DNA of 64,000 bases from Microbacterium sp. XT11 (GCF_001513675.1 NZ_CP013859.1:1489081-1553080), one strand, 5' to 3'. Shown: positions 8,027-17,762, numbered from the stretch's first letter. The notes: generated from the letters alone by a model not told the origin. Translations and numbers: made by a program.

Positions 8027-8236
8027 ATGACCACGACGGAGTACCAGGTGACCGGGATGACCTGCGGACACTGCGAGATGTCGATCCGGGAGGAGGTCGC
8101 CGAGGTCGCGGGCGTCGACGACATCCAGGTGAGCCACCAGACCGGCCGGCTCGTGGTGTCGGGCGCCGACGCCATCGACGACGAGGCGGTGCTCGCGGCG
8201 GTCGCCGAGGCGGGCTACTCGGCGGTGCGGGTCTGA
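8027..8236 (+). CDS. copZ: Copper chaperone, HMA domain (CopZ)
   Basis: 69 residues, one heavy-metal-associated domain with the metal-binding GMTCGHC motif (Cys14 and Cys17 region) in the usual ferredoxin-like fold length. It carries Cu(I) in the cytosol and hands it to the P-type ATPase CopA. GAAAGGAG precedes the ATG. The stop overlaps the next start (TGATG), and the operators upstream predict copper induction. Confidence 0.93.
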   Translation: MTTTEYQVTGMTCGHCEMSIREEVAEVAGVDDIQVSHQTGRLVVSGADAIDDEAVLAAVAEAGYSAVRV

Positions 8237-9201
8237 TGAAAGCCGGGGCACGGCTCGCGCTGTTCGGTGCGGGCGCGGCGGTCGTCTTCGGCGCGGCCTT
8301 CGGGCTCGCCGGCGCAGCCGTGCCCGACAGCCTCGTGCAGGCGTGGAAAGGAGAGGCGGACATGAACGGGCATTCACACGAAGAGGCGGACGAGACCGGG
8401 GCCGCGGCGCACGGTCCGCAGGGGCTGTCGCTCGACGCCGACGGCTTCGTGCTCGCCGAGGTCGGGGGGCCGAGCACGGTCGGCGAGCAGGGGGCGCTGA
8501 GCTTCCGGATCGTCGACGCGGCCGGCGAGGCTGTGACGGAGTTCACGACCTCGCACGACAGAGAGCTGCACCTCATCGTCGTCCGGTCGGACGGAGCCGA
8601 CTTCCGGCACGTGCACCCCGAACTCGACGTCGGCACCGGGACCTGGACGATCCCGTGGGCGTGGCAGAGCGCAGGGACGTTCCGCGTGTATGCCGACTTC
8701 ACGCCCGCGGGGGCGGGCGCGCGCGGCCTGACCCTCACGAGGACCATCGACGTCGCCGGCGCCTTCTCACCGGTCGCCGCCGAACCGCGTCGCGTCGCGG
8801 AGGTCGACGGCTTCACGGTCACCCTCGACGGCGCGCTCACCGCAGGTGCGCCGGGCGAGCTCACCGCCACCGTCGAAAGCGAAGGGCGACCCGTGCAGAC
8901 GCTCGAACCGTATCTCGGCGCATTCGGGCACCTCGTCGCGCTCCGTCAGGGCGACCTGGCGTTCCTGCACGTGCACCCCGAGGGCGACGAGCCGGAGCAG
9001 GGCGACACGGGTGGACCGCAGATCCGTTTCATAGCCACCGCACCGACGGCGGGCCGGTACCTCCTGTATCTGGACTTCCAGGTCGACGGGCAGGTGCACA
9101 CCGCGTCGTTCGTCGTGGATGCCGCACACGGTGATGCCGCCCACAACGGCGGTACGCACGGCGACGAGACCGGCGACGGATCGCACGGCGACGGGCACTG
9201 A
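8236..9201 (+). CDS. Membrane-anchored, His-rich copper-resistance-associated protein
   Basis: 321 residues. A hydrophobic N-terminal segment ([22 protein letters not shown]) acts as signal or anchor; the mature part is beta-rich with two copies of a FxHVHPE-like motif (FRHVHPEL and FLHVHPEG) and a C-terminal tail with many His, Asp and Gly. These features suggest an extracytoplasmic copper-binding protein. It is translationally coupled to copZ and followed by copA, so a role in copper capture or delivery is inferred. I know similar proteins in actinobacterial copper operons but no defined function. A longer frame starting before the operators is an artefact of read-through. Confidence 0.8.
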   Translation: MKAGARLALFGAGAAVVFGAAFGLAGAAVPDSLVQAWKGEADMNGHSHEEADETGAAAHGPQGLSLDADGFVLAEVGGPSTVGEQGALSFRIVDAAGEAVTEFTTSHDRELHLIVVRSDGADFRHVHPELDVGTGTWTIPWAWQSAGTFRVYADFTPAGAGARGLTLTRTIDVAGAFSPVAAEPRRVAEVDGFTVTLDGALTAGAPGELTATVESEGRPVQTLEPYLGAFGHLVALRQGDLAFLHVHPEGDEPEQGDTGGPQIRFIATAPTAGRYLLYLDFQVDGQVHTASFVVDAAHGDAAHNGGTHGDETGDGSHGDGH

Positions 9202-9266
9202 CCGGCCCGACGAACGCGGCGCGCAGCACGGACGCCGCACGAACAGACGAGGGAAGAAGGACGAGC

Positions 9267-11528
9267 ATGAGCACCTCAGCACCCGCCGCCGGCGGGACGG
9301 GCATCGAGCTGACGATCGGCGGCATGACCTGCGCGTCGTGCGCCAACCGCATCGAACGCAAGCTGAACAAGCTCGACGGAGTGACGGCCACGGTGAACTA
9401 CGCCACCGAGAAGGCCAAGATCACGGTTCCCGAGGGGTACGACCCTGCGCTCCTGATCGCCGAGGTCGAGAAGACCGGCTACACAGCAGCGCTCCCCGAA
9501 CCGCCGCGGTCCGACGCGCCCGCAGGCACGGGCGACGACGCCGATCCCGAGCTCGCCTCGTTGCGTCAGCGCCTCATCGGCGCCGTGGTGCTCACGGTCC
9601 CCGTCATCGCCATGTCGATGATCCCGGCCCTGCAGTTCACATACTGGCAGTGGGCGTCGCTCGCGCTCGCTGCTCCCGTGATCGTGTGGGCGGCATGGCC
9701 CTTCCACCGCGCAGCGTGGGCGAATCTCCGTCACGGCGCCGCGACGATGGACACGCTGATCTCGATGGGCACGGCCGCCGCGTTCCTGTGGTCGCTGTAC
9801 GCCCTGTTCTTCGGCACGGCCGGCGAGCCGGGGATGACGCATCCGTTCGCGCTGACGATCGGCCCCGCCGACGGCGCCGCCGACATCTACCTCGAGGTCG
9901 GCGCAGGCGTCACGATGTTCATCCTCGCCGGACGCTACTTCGAGAAGCGATCGAAGCGGCAGGCCGGTGCGGCGCTGCGCGCCTTGCTCGAGCTCGGTGC
10001 GAAGGAGGTCTCGGTGCTGCGTGACGGCGTCGAGACGAAGGTCGCGATCGATCAGCTGCGCGTCGGCGACGAGTTCGTCGTGCGCCCCGGCGAGAAGATC
10101 GCCACGGACGGGGTCGTGGTGTCCGGCACCTCCGCCGTCGACGCGTCGATGCTCACCGGGGAATCGGTGCCCGTCGAGGTCGCCGAGGGCGACCCCGTGG
10201 CCGGCGCGACCGTGAACGCGGGCGGGCGGCTCGTGGTGCGCGCCACGCGTGTCGGAGCCGACACGCAGCTCGCGCAGATGGCGAAGCTCGTCGAGGACGC
10301 GCAGACCGGCAAGGCCGAGGTGCAGCGTCTCGCCGACCGCATCTCGGGCGTCTTCGTGCCGATCGTGATCGTCATCGCCGTGGCGGCCCTCGGCGCCTGG
10401 CTCGGCGCCGGATTCCCCGCCACGGCCGCCTTCACCGCCGCCGTGTCCGTGCTCGTCATCGCATGCCCGTGCGCTCTCGGTCTCGCGACGCCGACCGCGC
10501 TCCTGGTCGGGACGGGACGCGGAGCACAGGTGGGCATCCTCATCAAGGGGCCGGAGGTGCTCGAGTCCACGCGGCGGATCGACACCATCGTGCTCGACAA
10601 GACGGGTACGGTCACCACCGGGCGCATGGCTCTCGTCGACGCGGTCACCGAGTCGGGCGTCGACCGCGAGGAGCTGCTGCGACTGGCGGGAGCGCTGGAA
10701 GACGCGTCGGAGCACCCCATCGCGCAGGCCATCGCCACGGATGCGCGGAAGCAGGCCGGTGCGCTTCCCGCGGTCCTCGACTTCGTGAACGTCGAAGGCA
10801 AGGGCGTGCAGGGCATGGTCGACGGCCACGCCGTCGTGGTGGGGAGGGAGACTCTCCTCGCCGACTGGGCCATGCACCTCTCGCCCGAGGTCGCAGGCGC
10901 CAAGGGTCGTGCCGAAGCCGAAGGCAAGACGGTCGTCGCCGTCGGCTGGGATGGAGCGGCACGCGGCATCCTCGTCATCGCCGACACGGTGAAACCCACG
11001 AGCGCACAGGCCGTGAAGGAACTCCTCGCGCTCGGACTGACGCCCGTGCTCCTCACCGGAGACAATGACGCGGTCGCGCGCCGCGTCGCTGCCGAGGTGG
11101 GCATCGACCGCGTCCACGCCGAAGTGCTTCCTCAGGACAAGGTCGACGTGGTCGCGCGGCTCCAGGCCGAGGGCAAGGTCGTCGCGATGGTGGGCGACGG
11201 AGTGAACGACGCGCCGGCCCTCGCGAAGGCCGACCTCGGGCTCGCCATGGGCACCGGCACTGACGTGGCGATCGAGGCCTCGGACATCACCCTCGTGCGC
11301 GGCGACCTCCGCAGCGCTGTCGACGCCATCCGTCTCTCCCGGCGCACGCTCTCGACCATCAAGACGAACCTGTTCTGGGCCTTCGCCTACAACGTCGCGG
11401 CCATCCCGATCGCGGCGCTCGGCATGCTCAACCCGATGCTCGCCGGCGCCGCGATGGCGTTCTCGAGCGTGTTCGTGGTCGGTAACAGCCTGCGCCTGCG
11501 CGGGTTCCGCAGCGTCGCCGCCGAGTAG
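9267..11528 (+). CDS. copA: Copper-exporting P1B-type ATPase (CopA)
   Basis: 753 residues. One N-terminal HMA domain (GMTCASC, Cys22/Cys25), membrane helices from about residue 100, the transport-site CPC motif at 400-402 in a transmembrane helix, the phosphorylated Asp444 in DKTGT, and the GDGVNDAP hinge motif near 650. CPC with a single HMA domain identifies a Cu(I)-exporting P1B-1 ATPase in the plasma membrane. It closes the copper operon with copZ. No csoR gene lies beside it. Confidence 0.95.
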   Translation: MSTSAPAAGGTGIELTIGGMTCASCANRIERKLNKLDGVTATVNYATEKAKITVPEGYDPALLIAEVEKTGYTAALPEPPRSDAPAGTGDDADPELASLRQRLIGAVVLTVPVIAMSMIPALQFTYWQWASLALAAPVIVWAAWPFHRAAWANLRHGAATMDTLISMGTAAAFLWSLYALFFGTAGEPGMTHPFALTIGPADGAADIYLEVGAGVTMFILAGRYFEKRSKRQAGAALRALLELGAKEVSVLRDGVETKVAIDQLRVGDEFVVRPGEKIATDGVVVSGTSAVDASMLTGESVPVEVAEGDPVAGATVNAGGRLVVRATRVGADTQLAQMAKLVEDAQTGKAEVQRLADRISGVFVPIVIVIAVAALGAWLGAGFPATAAFTAAVSVLVIACPCALGLATPTALLVGTGRGAQVGILIKGPEVLESTRRIDTIVLDKTGTVTTGRMALVDAVTESGVDREELLRLAGALEDASEHPIAQAIATDARKQAGALPAVLDFVNVEGKGVQGMVDGHAVVVGRETLLADWAMHLSPEVAGAKGRAEAEGKTVVAVGWDGAARGILVIADTVKPTSAQAVKELLALGLTPVLLTGDNDAVARRVAAEVGIDRVHAEVLPQDKVDVVARLQAEGKVVAMVGDGVNDAPALAKADLGLAMGTGTDVAIEASDITLVRGDLRSAVDAIRLSRRTLSTIKTNLFWAFAYNVAAIPIAALGMLNPMLAGAAMAFSSVFVVGNSLRLRGFRSVAAE

Positions 11529-11586
11529 CCACGGCGGGCCGCGGTCAGGCGGGCCGCGATCCGGCCGGCCGCGATCGGGGCCGGGG

Positions 11587-12516
11587 TCAGAGGAGACTAG
11601 TGATCGCGGGGTCGCGCTCGGCCACGCCCGCCGCGGTCGCGACGATGACGCGGCGCATCGCGGCCACGGCGGCGGCCGGCCTGACGTCCGAACGGTGGGC
11701 GAGGCTGATCGTGCGGGTCATCGACGGATGCGCGAGCCGCACGGACCGCAGCTCAGGCCGGTCGAGCAGCACCATCGCCGGAACGACCGCGACCCCCACG
11801 CCGCGCTCGACGAAGCGCAGCACGGCATCCATCTCCGCCCCCTCGAGCACCAGCGTCGGCGTGAGGTCGGCGGCGCGGAACGCGGCATCCGTCGTCGCCC
11901 GCAATTCGTAGCTCTCGTCGAACGCGATGAGCGGCAGCGCGGCGAGTTGTTCCAGCTCGATCGCGGATCCGTCGGTGATGGGCGGTTCGGCGGCGGAGGA
12001 GACCACGACGAGCTCCTCCGTGAGCAGCGGCATCCGGGTGAGGCTCACGCCCGGCACGGCGTGGCCCGCCGATTCGGTGATGAGCGCGATGTCAACGGCG
12101 CCCACCGCGAGCTGCTCGACGAGCAGGCGCGAGCCGCTCTCGGTGAGGTGCAGGTCGACCCCGGGGTGCGCGGCATGGAACGTGCTGACGGTCTCTGCGA
12201 CGAGGCTGATGCAGAGCGTGGGCGGGGCGCCGAGTCGCACGCGGCCTCGGCGGAGTCCGCGGAGCTCGCCCATCTCCTCGCGGATGGCCTCGGCTTCTGC
12301 GAGCATCCTCTGCGCCCGGGGGAGCAGCGTCTCTCCGGCTGCGGTCAGCGCGATGTGACCGCGTGCGCGGTGGAACAACTCCAGCCCGAGTTCGCGCTCC
12401 AGCGTCGAGATCTGCCGGCTCAGCGAGGGCTGCGCCAGATGCAGGCTCTCCGATGCCCGCGTGAAGTGGCCGAGGCGGGCGACCTCGACGAAACCGCGCA
12501 GCTGCTCCAGGTTCAT
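11587..12516 (-). CDS. LysR-family transcriptional regulator
   Basis: 309 residues. The N-terminal winged HTH (about 1-60) includes HFTRASESLHLAQPSLSRQI, the standard LysR recognition helix; the rest is the two-lobed effector-binding domain. The start at MNLEQLRGF is chosen over an ATG ten codons upstream because LysR proteins start just before this sequence. It is divergent from the flavoprotein gene at 12588, 71 bp away, and most likely controls it and itself. It is convergent with copA. Confidence 0.9.
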   Translation of the reverse strand: MNLEQLRGFVEVARLGHFTRASESLHLAQPSLSRQISTLERELGLELFHRARGHIALTAAGETLLPRAQRMLAEAEAIREEMGELRGLRRGRVRLGAPPTLCISLVAETVSTFHAAHPGVDLHLTESGSRLLVEQLAVGAVDIALITESAGHAVPGVSLTRMPLLTEELVVVSSAAEPPITDGSAIELEQLAALPLIAFDESYELRATTDAAFRAADLTPTLVLEGAEMDAVLRFVERGVGVAVVPAMVLLDRPELRSVRLAHPSMTRTISLAHRSDVRPAAAVAAMRRVIVATAAGVAERDPAITSLL

Positions 12517-12543
12517 GCCGACAGTGTATCGATTCGAGTGCAA

Positions 12544-12580
12544 CAATGCATTGGAGTTATCGGATGTCGGTTCCTAGCGT
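12544..12580 (+). promoter_or_regulatory. LysR site and promoter of the flavoprotein gene
   Basis: CAATGCATTG (12544-12553) is a perfect palindrome in the divergent gap and overlaps a possible -35 TTGGAG (12551-12556). A -10-like TAGCGT lies at 12575-12580, 18 bases further and only 7 bases before the ATG at 12588, suggesting a leaderless message. The palindrome is a likely LysR contact. Confidence 0.5.
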
Positions 12581-12587
12581 GGAACCC

Positions 12588-14318
12588 ATGAGCACCCGGG
12601 AACGTCAGATCTCCACCACCGTCCTCGTCATCGGCACAGGCGGTTCGGGCTTGCGCGCGGCCATCGAGGTCGCGGAGCACGGCGTCGACGTGCTCGCCGT
12701 GGGCAAACGACCCCGCAACGACGCGCACACCTCGCTCGCAGCCGGGGGCATCAACGCGGCGCTCGGCACCATGGACGCCGAGGACTCGTGGCAGCAGCAC
12801 GCCGCAGACACCATCAAAGAGAGCTACCTGCTCGCCAACCCCCACACGGTCGAGATCGTCACGCAGGGCGCAGAGCGCGGCATCCGCGACCTCGAACGCT
12901 GGGGCATGGACTTCGCGCGCGAAGCCGACGGTCGCATCTCGCAGCGCTTCTTCGGCGCGCACACCTACCGCCGCACCGCCTTCGCCGGCGACTACACCGG
13001 GCTGGAGATCCAGCGGACGCTCGTCGCCCGCGCCTCACAGCTCGACGTGCCGATCCTCGACAACGTCTACATCACCCGCCTGCTCGTGCGCGACAACGTC
13101 GTGTTCGGCGCGTACGGCTTCGACCAGGGCGACGGAACGCGCTACCTCATCCACGCGGACGCCGTCATCCTCGCCGCGGGCGGACACAACCGCATCTGGC
13201 GCCGCACCTCTTCGCGTCGCGACGAGAACACCGGGGACTCCTTCCGCCTCGCGGTCGAAGCCGGCGGGCGCCTGCGCGACCCCGAGCTCGTGCAGTTCCA
13301 TCCGTCCGGCATCCTGGAACCCGAGAACGCGGCGGGAACGCTCATCTCCGAGGCGGCGCGCGGGGAGGGCGGCATCCTCACCAACGCGCTCGGCGAGCGG
13401 TTCATGGCGAAGTACGACCCCGAGCGCATGGAGCTGTCGACCCGTGACCGTGTCGCGCTCGCCGCGTACACCGAGATCGCCGAGGGCCGCGGCACGCCGA
13501 ATGGCGGCGTGTGGCTCGACGTGTCGCACCTGCCGCGTGCGGTCATCATGGAGCGGCTGCCGCGCGTCTACCAGACCATGATGGAGCTGCAGATGCTCGA
13601 CATCACGGCGCAGCCCATCGAGATCGCGCCGACCGCGCACTACTCCATGGGCGGCGTGTGGGTGCGCCCGGACGACCACCGCACCGACGTGGAGGGGCTG
13701 TACGCGATCGGCGAGGCGTCGAGCGGACTGCACGGCGCCAACCGTCTCGGCGGCAACTCCCTCATCGAGCTGCTCGTATACGGGCGCATCGTGGGCCAGG
13801 CAGCCATGGCGCACGCGGCGGGGCTCGACGCGCAGCGACGGTCGGCGGATGCCGTGGCACAGGCGCGTGCCGAGATCGACGACCTGCTGGCCGCCGACGG
13901 CACCGAGAACGTGCGTGCGCTGCAGCGGGCGATCCGCAACACCATGACCGACTATGCCGGCGTCGTGCGTTCGGAGCAGGGCCTTCGCACGGGGCTCGCC
14001 GAGCTCGATCTCATCGAAGGGCGCATGGAGGATGTCGGCATCCACCCCGACATCGCCGGTTTTCAGGACCTGGCGCACGCCTTCGACCTCAAGGCATCGG
14101 CCCTGGCCGCTCGCGCCACTCTCGAGGCCGCCCTGGAGCGGCGCGAGACCCGCGGATGCCACAACCGCAGCGACTTCCCCGACACCGACCCGACGCTGCA
14201 GGTGAACCTCGTGTGGAGCCCGCGCACCGGGGTGACGCGCGAGGAGATCCCGCCGATCCCCGCCGAGATCGCCGAGCTCATGCGCGACGTCGACACCACG
14301 GGCAAGCTCGTCGAATAG
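12588..14318 (+). CDS. FAD-dependent fumarate reductase/succinate dehydrogenase-type flavoprotein
   Basis: 576 residues. The dinucleotide-binding GTGGSG (16-21) opens an FAD fold of the SdhA/FrdA/NadB superfamily. His47 in DAHTSLAAGG aligns with the histidine that binds FAD covalently in SdhA/FrdA; NadB lacks it, favouring a fumarate-reductase-type enzyme over L-aspartate oxidase. The C-terminal helical domain ends with a GCHNRSDFP motif typical of the family. No iron-sulfur or membrane-anchor subunits are adjacent, so it may act alone on an unknown enoate or dicarboxylate. It is divergent from a LysR gene. Two ATG codons lie upstream in frame; 12588 fits the -10 box spacing. Confidence 0.85.
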   Translation: MSTRERQISTTVLVIGTGGSGLRAAIEVAEHGVDVLAVGKRPRNDAHTSLAAGGINAALGTMDAEDSWQQHAADTIKESYLLANPHTVEIVTQGAERGIRDLERWGMDFAREADGRISQRFFGAHTYRRTAFAGDYTGLEIQRTLVARASQLDVPILDNVYITRLLVRDNVVFGAYGFDQGDGTRYLIHADAVILAAGGHNRIWRRTSSRRDENTGDSFRLAVEAGGRLRDPELVQFHPSGILEPENAAGTLISEAARGEGGILTNALGERFMAKYDPERMELSTRDRVALAAYTEIAEGRGTPNGGVWLDVSHLPRAVIMERLPRVYQTMMELQMLDITAQPIEIAPTAHYSMGGVWVRPDDHRTDVEGLYAIGEASSGLHGANRLGGNSLIELLVYGRIVGQAAMAHAAGLDAQRRSADAVAQARAEIDDLLAADGTENVRALQRAIRNTMTDYAGVVRSEQGLRTGLAELDLIEGRMEDVGIHPDIAGFQDLAHAFDLKASALAARATLEAALERRETRGCHNRSDFPDTDPTLQVNLVWSPRTGVTREEIPPIPAEIAELMRDVDTTGKLVE

Positions 14319-14346
14319 CCCCGGCCCCTTCGCCCCTCGCCCCCTT

Positions 14347-14409
14347 CGCTCAGGTATGAGTTGTGGTCGGAAAATCGCCCATTTTCCGACCACAACTCAT
14401 ACCTGAGCG
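14347..14409. repeat. Large perfect inverted repeat (29-bp arms, 5-base loop)
   Basis: Arms 14347-14375 and 14381-14409 are perfect reverse complements; each contains GAGTTGTG/CACAACTC and GGTCGGAAAAT. The element lies between convergent genes and could act as a bidirectional terminator or belong to a repetitive extragenic palindrome family. It is far longer than a normal terminator stem. Confidence 0.9.
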
Positions 14410-14441
14410 AGGTGAGCGTGGGATACGGGGGTGGGGGGCGG

Positions 14442-14732
14442 TCAGGCGTCGGGGTCGGGGGCGTCGATCACGCCGATTCCGACGGCGTGGTGGTCGGGTT
14501 CGGCCTCGTCCCGCGGGGGCGCCTTCGGCTCCTCACTCGGCTCCTTCTCGGTGCTGGGCTCCTCGAGCTGCTCGGTGCTCGGGATCTCCGCGCCGTCGGC
14601 GTCTTCGGGTGACTCGGCCTGCGCGGGCGTCTCGGCGGTGACCTCGCCCGCGTTCCCCGACGAGGGACTCGGCGTCGGAGTCTGCGCCTCCGGCTCGGAC
14701 GGTGTGTTCTGCTCTGGCGTACCGGTCGTCAT
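14442..14732 (-). CDS. Acidic, low-complexity hypothetical protein
   Basis: 96 residues made almost entirely of Glu, Pro, Ser, Thr, Ala and Asp, with no hydrophobic core, signal peptide or membrane segment. The start (MTTGTPEQN) is supported by GAAAGGGG seven bases upstream. Such disordered acidic proteins are common in Microbacteriaceae and have no assigned role. Confidence 0.6.
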   Translation of the reverse strand: MTTGTPEQNTPSEPEAQTPTPSPSSGNAGEVTAETPAQAESPEDADGAEIPSTEQLEEPSTEKEPSEEPKAPPRDEAEPDHHAVGIGVIDAPDPDA

Positions 14733-14818
14733 GGTGACCCCTTTCGCGTGGTGGACGCCCACAGGATGCCGAAGCGAAGCGGGCGACGCGAGGGGCTTGA
14801 CGGGGGCGGCCCCGGTGA

Positions 14819-15658
14819 TCATCCGATCTGACGGGTCTCCATGGCGACGATCCTGTCGCCCTCGGACGTGACGAGGAGGATCGATGCCGGTGTGCCGTCT
14901 TCGACGGCGACCACGGCGAAGGCGTCGCCCAGCTCGACGATCTCGAAGTCGAAGCCCTTCGCGTAGCGGTGGTACGCCGCCGCGCTCGACGCGACGCGCT
15001 CGGCGCCGCGCAACAGCCGGACCCCTCCGTCGCCGAGATCCTGCCGGAACTCCACGTCGGGATGCAGGAGTGCGAGCAGGCCCTCGAAGTCGCCGTCGCG
15101 CGCGGCCTCGAGGAAGGCCTCGACGACGCGGCGACGCCGGTCACGGCCGTTCGCCGTCGGTCCCTCCGCCGGAGCGGCTCCGCGCACGCGCTCCCGCGCC
15201 CGGCTGGCGAGCTTTCGCGTCGCGGGGACCGTGCGCTCGACGAGCGGCGCGACCTCGTCGAACGCGAGGCCGAACACGTCGTGCAGGACGTAGGCGAGGC
15301 GCTCGTCCGGGTTCAGCTGCTCCAGCACGAGCATGAGCGCATAGCCGACCCGGTCGGCGCGTTCTGCGCGCAGCACCGGATCGTCGTCGTCGGGGGCGCG
15401 CTCGGCATCCGGCAGGAGATCGAGCGGGTGCTCCCGGCGACGCGTGCGTGCACGCAGCTGGTCGAGACAGATGCGGCTGACGACCGTGGTCAGCCAGGCG
15501 CGGAGGTCGTCGGCCTGCGGTGTCGCCCTGGACACCCGCAGCCATGCCTCCTGCACCGCGTCCTCGGCGTCGGCGTACGACCCGAGCATGCGGTACGCCA
15601 CCGCGGTGAGATAACGACGATGGACTTCGAACTCCTCCGCCGAGGACGACGCGTGCAC
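14819..15658 (-). CDS. ECF sigma factor with C-terminal SnoaL-like domain (SigJ/ECF41-like)
   Basis: 279 residues with a GTG start. Region sigma-2 (about 10-75, with YRMLGSYADAEDAVQEAWLR) and sigma-4 (about 120-170) are clear, followed by a ~110-residue NTF2/SnoaL-like domain (AFLEAARDGDFEGLLALLHP onward), the layout of ECF41 and SigJ. In ECF41 the extra domain regulates the sigma factor in place of an anti-sigma factor. The gene follows an AhpD-like gene by 17 bases, the classic ECF41 partner, and an ECF41-like promoter stands before that gene. The WLPEP linker motif of many ECF41 proteins is not seen. Confidence 0.85.
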   Translation of the reverse strand: MHASSSAEEFEVHRRYLTAVAYRMLGSYADAEDAVQEAWLRVSRATPQADDLRAWLTTVVSRICLDQLRARTRRREHPLDLLPDAERAPDDDDPVLRAERADRVGYALMLVLEQLNPDERLAYVLHDVFGLAFDEVAPLVERTVPATRKLASRARERVRGAAPAEGPTANGRDRRRRVVEAFLEAARDGDFEGLLALLHPDVEFRQDLGDGGVRLLRGAERVASSAAAYHRYAKGFDFEIVELGDAFAVVAVEDGTPASILLVTSEGDRIVAMETRQIG

Positions 15659-15675
15659 GATCGGCAACCTATCGC

Positions 15676-16167
15676 TCAGAACGACCCGGCCGGCTGGCGG
15701 ATCGCCGCGTTCAGGCGGTTCCACACGTTGATCGCGCCGATCTCGAACAGCAGCCCCGAGAGCTGGCGGCGATCGAAGTGCTGCGACAGCTGCGCCCAGA
15801 GCTCGTCGGTCACCGGATCGTGGTGGTCGGCCAGCCTGGTGAGCACCTCGGTGAGCTCGAGGGCGGCGCGTTCCGCCGCGGTGAAGTACGGGGCGTCGCG
15901 CCATGCGGCGACCGCGTGCAGGCGCTCGGGTGCCGCCCCGTCCTCGACGATCTGGCGCGAGTGATCCACGACGCACCAGCTGCAGCCGTTGATCTGGCTC
16001 GCTCGCAGCGAGATGAGGTGCAGGATCTCCTCGGGGACCCCGGAGGCCTGGGCTGCGCGGTTGACGGCGCTGATGGCGTCGATGCCGCCTTCGAGCAGGA
16101 ACGCCGGATGCGGCATCCGCGCCTTGTGGGTGACGACGTCGGATGCTGCAATGGTGGTGTCGCTCAT
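15676..16167 (-). CDS. AhpD-like carboxymuconolactone decarboxylase family protein
   Basis: 163 residues, all-helical, with the redox motif CSWC and a following His (GCSWCVVDH) as in AhpD-type alkylhydroperoxidases. It probably detoxifies a peroxide or related electrophile. GAAGGAGAAGAAC precedes the ATG. It is the first gene of the pair with the ECF41-like sigma factor and has an ECF41-like promoter, so autoregulated co-expression is expected. Upstream ATGs in the frame lack a ribosome site. Confidence 0.88.
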   Translation of the reverse strand: MSDTTIAASDVVTHKARMPHPAFLLEGGIDAISAVNRAAQASGVPEEILHLISLRASQINGCSWCVVDHSRQIVEDGAAPERLHAVAAWRDAPYFTAAERAALELTEVLTRLADHHDPVTDELWAQLSQHFDRRQLSGLLFEIGAINVWNRLNAAIRQPAGSF

Positions 16168-16200
16168 GTTCTTCTCCTTCGTGGATGGTTCTGTAGAGGA

Positions 16201-16227
16201 GACGAACGACGCGGCAGAAGTGTGACG
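16201..16227 (-). promoter_or_regulatory. ECF41-type promoter upstream of the AhpD-like gene
   Basis: Read on the minus strand: CGTCACA (16227-16221), 16 bases, then CGTC (16204-16201), ending 34 bases before the ATG at 16167. This matches the ECF41 promoter consensus as I recall it (TGTCACA-N16-CGTC) in six of seven -35 bases, all of the -10, and the spacing. Confidence 0.75.
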
Positions 16228-16262
16228 GATCCGATCGGGCATGCCCGACGTAGGCTGGAGCG

Positions 16263-17762
16263 GTGACAGCGTACGTCTCGGCCTTCGACCTCTTCTCCAT
16301 CGGAGTGGGGCCGTCGAGCTCCCATACGGTCGGGCCGATGAGGGCCGCGCTGGATTTCGCGCGCCGGCTGCAGGCGACCGGCGCACTCACCGGTGTCGCA
16401 CGTCTCGGGTGCACGCTGTACGGTTCGCTGGGCGCCACCGGGATCGGCCACGGAACGCCGGATGCCGTGGTCGCCGGCCTGCGCGGACTGGAGCCGGAGA
16501 CCTGCGACCCGGCCGAGGTGCGGGCGGCGTGGACCGACTATCCCGAGGGTGCGCCGCTCCGGCTGGCCGGTGCCCACGACGTCGCCTTCGCCAAGGACGA
16601 CATCGTGTTCGCACCCCGCACCCGTCTGCCCGGGCACCCGAACGCCATGACGATCACGGCCAGGGACGCCGAGGGTGGAATCCTCGCCGAGGAGACCTAC
16701 TACTCCATCGGCGGTGGGTTCATCAGACGCGAGGGAGAGGAGGCTGCGGTCGCTGCAGCGGCGTTGCCGTACTCCTACGCGGATGCCGCGTCGCTGATCT
16801 CCCTGTGCGACGAGCACGGACTCACGATCGCCGAGCTCGCACGGCTGAACGAGACGGCGATGCGCAGCGAGGAGGAGGTCGCCGCGGGACTCGACGCCAT
16901 CTGGGACGCGATGGCCGCGTGCGTCGACGCGGGCCTGCATGCCGACGGCGTGCTCCCCGGCATCCTCAAGGTGAAGCGCCGAGCAGGCACCATCCGCGCG
17001 CAGCTCGAGGCGGTCGAGGCCGGAGGGCACAGAGAACTGCCGGGGGAGTGGCTCGGAGCGTTCGCCCTCGCCGTGAACGAGGAGAACGCCGCAGGCGGCA
17101 GAGTCGTCACCGCGCCGACGAACGGGGCGGCCGGCATCTTGCCCGCCGTCGCGATGTACTGGTGGCGTTTCCTCGCCGACTCCGGGCTCGGTGCGGGCAA
17201 CGCGGTCACCCCGTACGGCGAGCTCGTCGGCAGCGCCCTGCTCGGCTTCGACGGGGCGAGGCCGATCACGGATGCCGCGGCCGGAGCGGGGCGCGACGAC
17301 ATGGTCGCCGAGGCGAACCGGCGGCGCGGCATCCGGCGCTTCCTCCTCACGGCCACCGCGCTGGGATCGCTGTTCAAGGCCAACGCCTCGATCTCGGGCG
17401 CCGAGGGCGGCTGCCAGGCGGAGGTCGGGTCGGCCTGCGCGATGGCAGCCGGGGGACTGACCGCCGTGATGGGCGGGACGAACCGGCAGATCGAGAACGC
17501 CGCGGAGATCGCGATGGAGCATCACCTCGGCCTCACGTGCGACCCGATCGGCGGGCTCGTGCAGATCCCGTGCATCGAGCGCAACGCGATCGCCGCCTCG
17601 ACCGCCGTGACCGCGGCCCGGCTGGCGCTGCGCGGGGACGGCAGCCATTACGTCTCGCTCGACGCGGTCGTCGAGACCATGCGGCAAACGGGGCTGGACA
17701 TGTCGACCAAGTACAAGGAGACCAGCGAGGGCGGACTCGCCGTGAACGTCATCGAGTGCTGA
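16263..17762 (+). CDS. sdaA: L-serine ammonia-lyase (serine dehydratase), single chain
   Basis: 499 residues combining the beta and alpha domains of iron-sulfur L-serine dehydratase in one chain: the N-terminal GPSSSHTVGPM substrate motif, and C-terminal cysteines in GGCQAEVGSACAM and QIPCIERN that bind the 4Fe-4S cluster. It converts L-serine to pyruvate and ammonia in the cytosol. The GTG start is 6 bases after a TAGGCT -10 box, suggesting a leaderless transcript. It is divergent from the AhpD-like/sigma pair. Confidence 0.95.
   Translation: MTAYVSAFDLFSIGVGPSSSHTVGPMRAALDFARRLQATGALTGVARLGCTLYGSLGATGIGHGTPDAVVAGLRGLEPETCDPAEVRAAWTDYPEGAPLRLAGAHDVAFAKDDIVFAPRTRLPGHPNAMTITARDAEGGILAEETYYSIGGGFIRREGEEAAVAAAALPYSYADAASLISLCDEHGLTIAELARLNETAMRSEEEVAAGLDAIWDAMAACVDAGLHADGVLPGILKVKRRAGTIRAQLEAVEAGGHRELPGEWLGAFALAVNEENAAGGRVVTAPTNGAAGILPAVAMYWWRFLADSGLGAGNAVTPYGELVGSALLGFDGARPITDAAAGAGRDDMVAEANRRRGIRRFLLTATALGSLFKANASISGAEGGCQAEVGSACAMAAGGLTAVMGGTNRQIENAAEIAMEHHLGLTCDPIGGLVQIPCIERNAIAASTAVTAARLALRGDGSHYVSLDAVVETMRQTGLDMSTKYKETSEGGLAVNVIEC

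Noticed and set aside
7954..9201. A 415-residue protein starting before the CsoR operators
   Set aside because: Its N-terminal third is the wrong frame of the leader and copZ; a coupled start at 8236 with a signal segment is clearly better.
9276..11117. Minus-strand 613-residue frame antisense to copA
   Set aside because: Arg/His/Asp-rich shadow frame; copA motifs on the plus strand are unambiguous.
12588..14318. L-aspartate oxidase (NadB)
   Set aside because: His47 in the FAD-attachment context favours the fumarate reductase type, and no nadA or nadC lies nearby.
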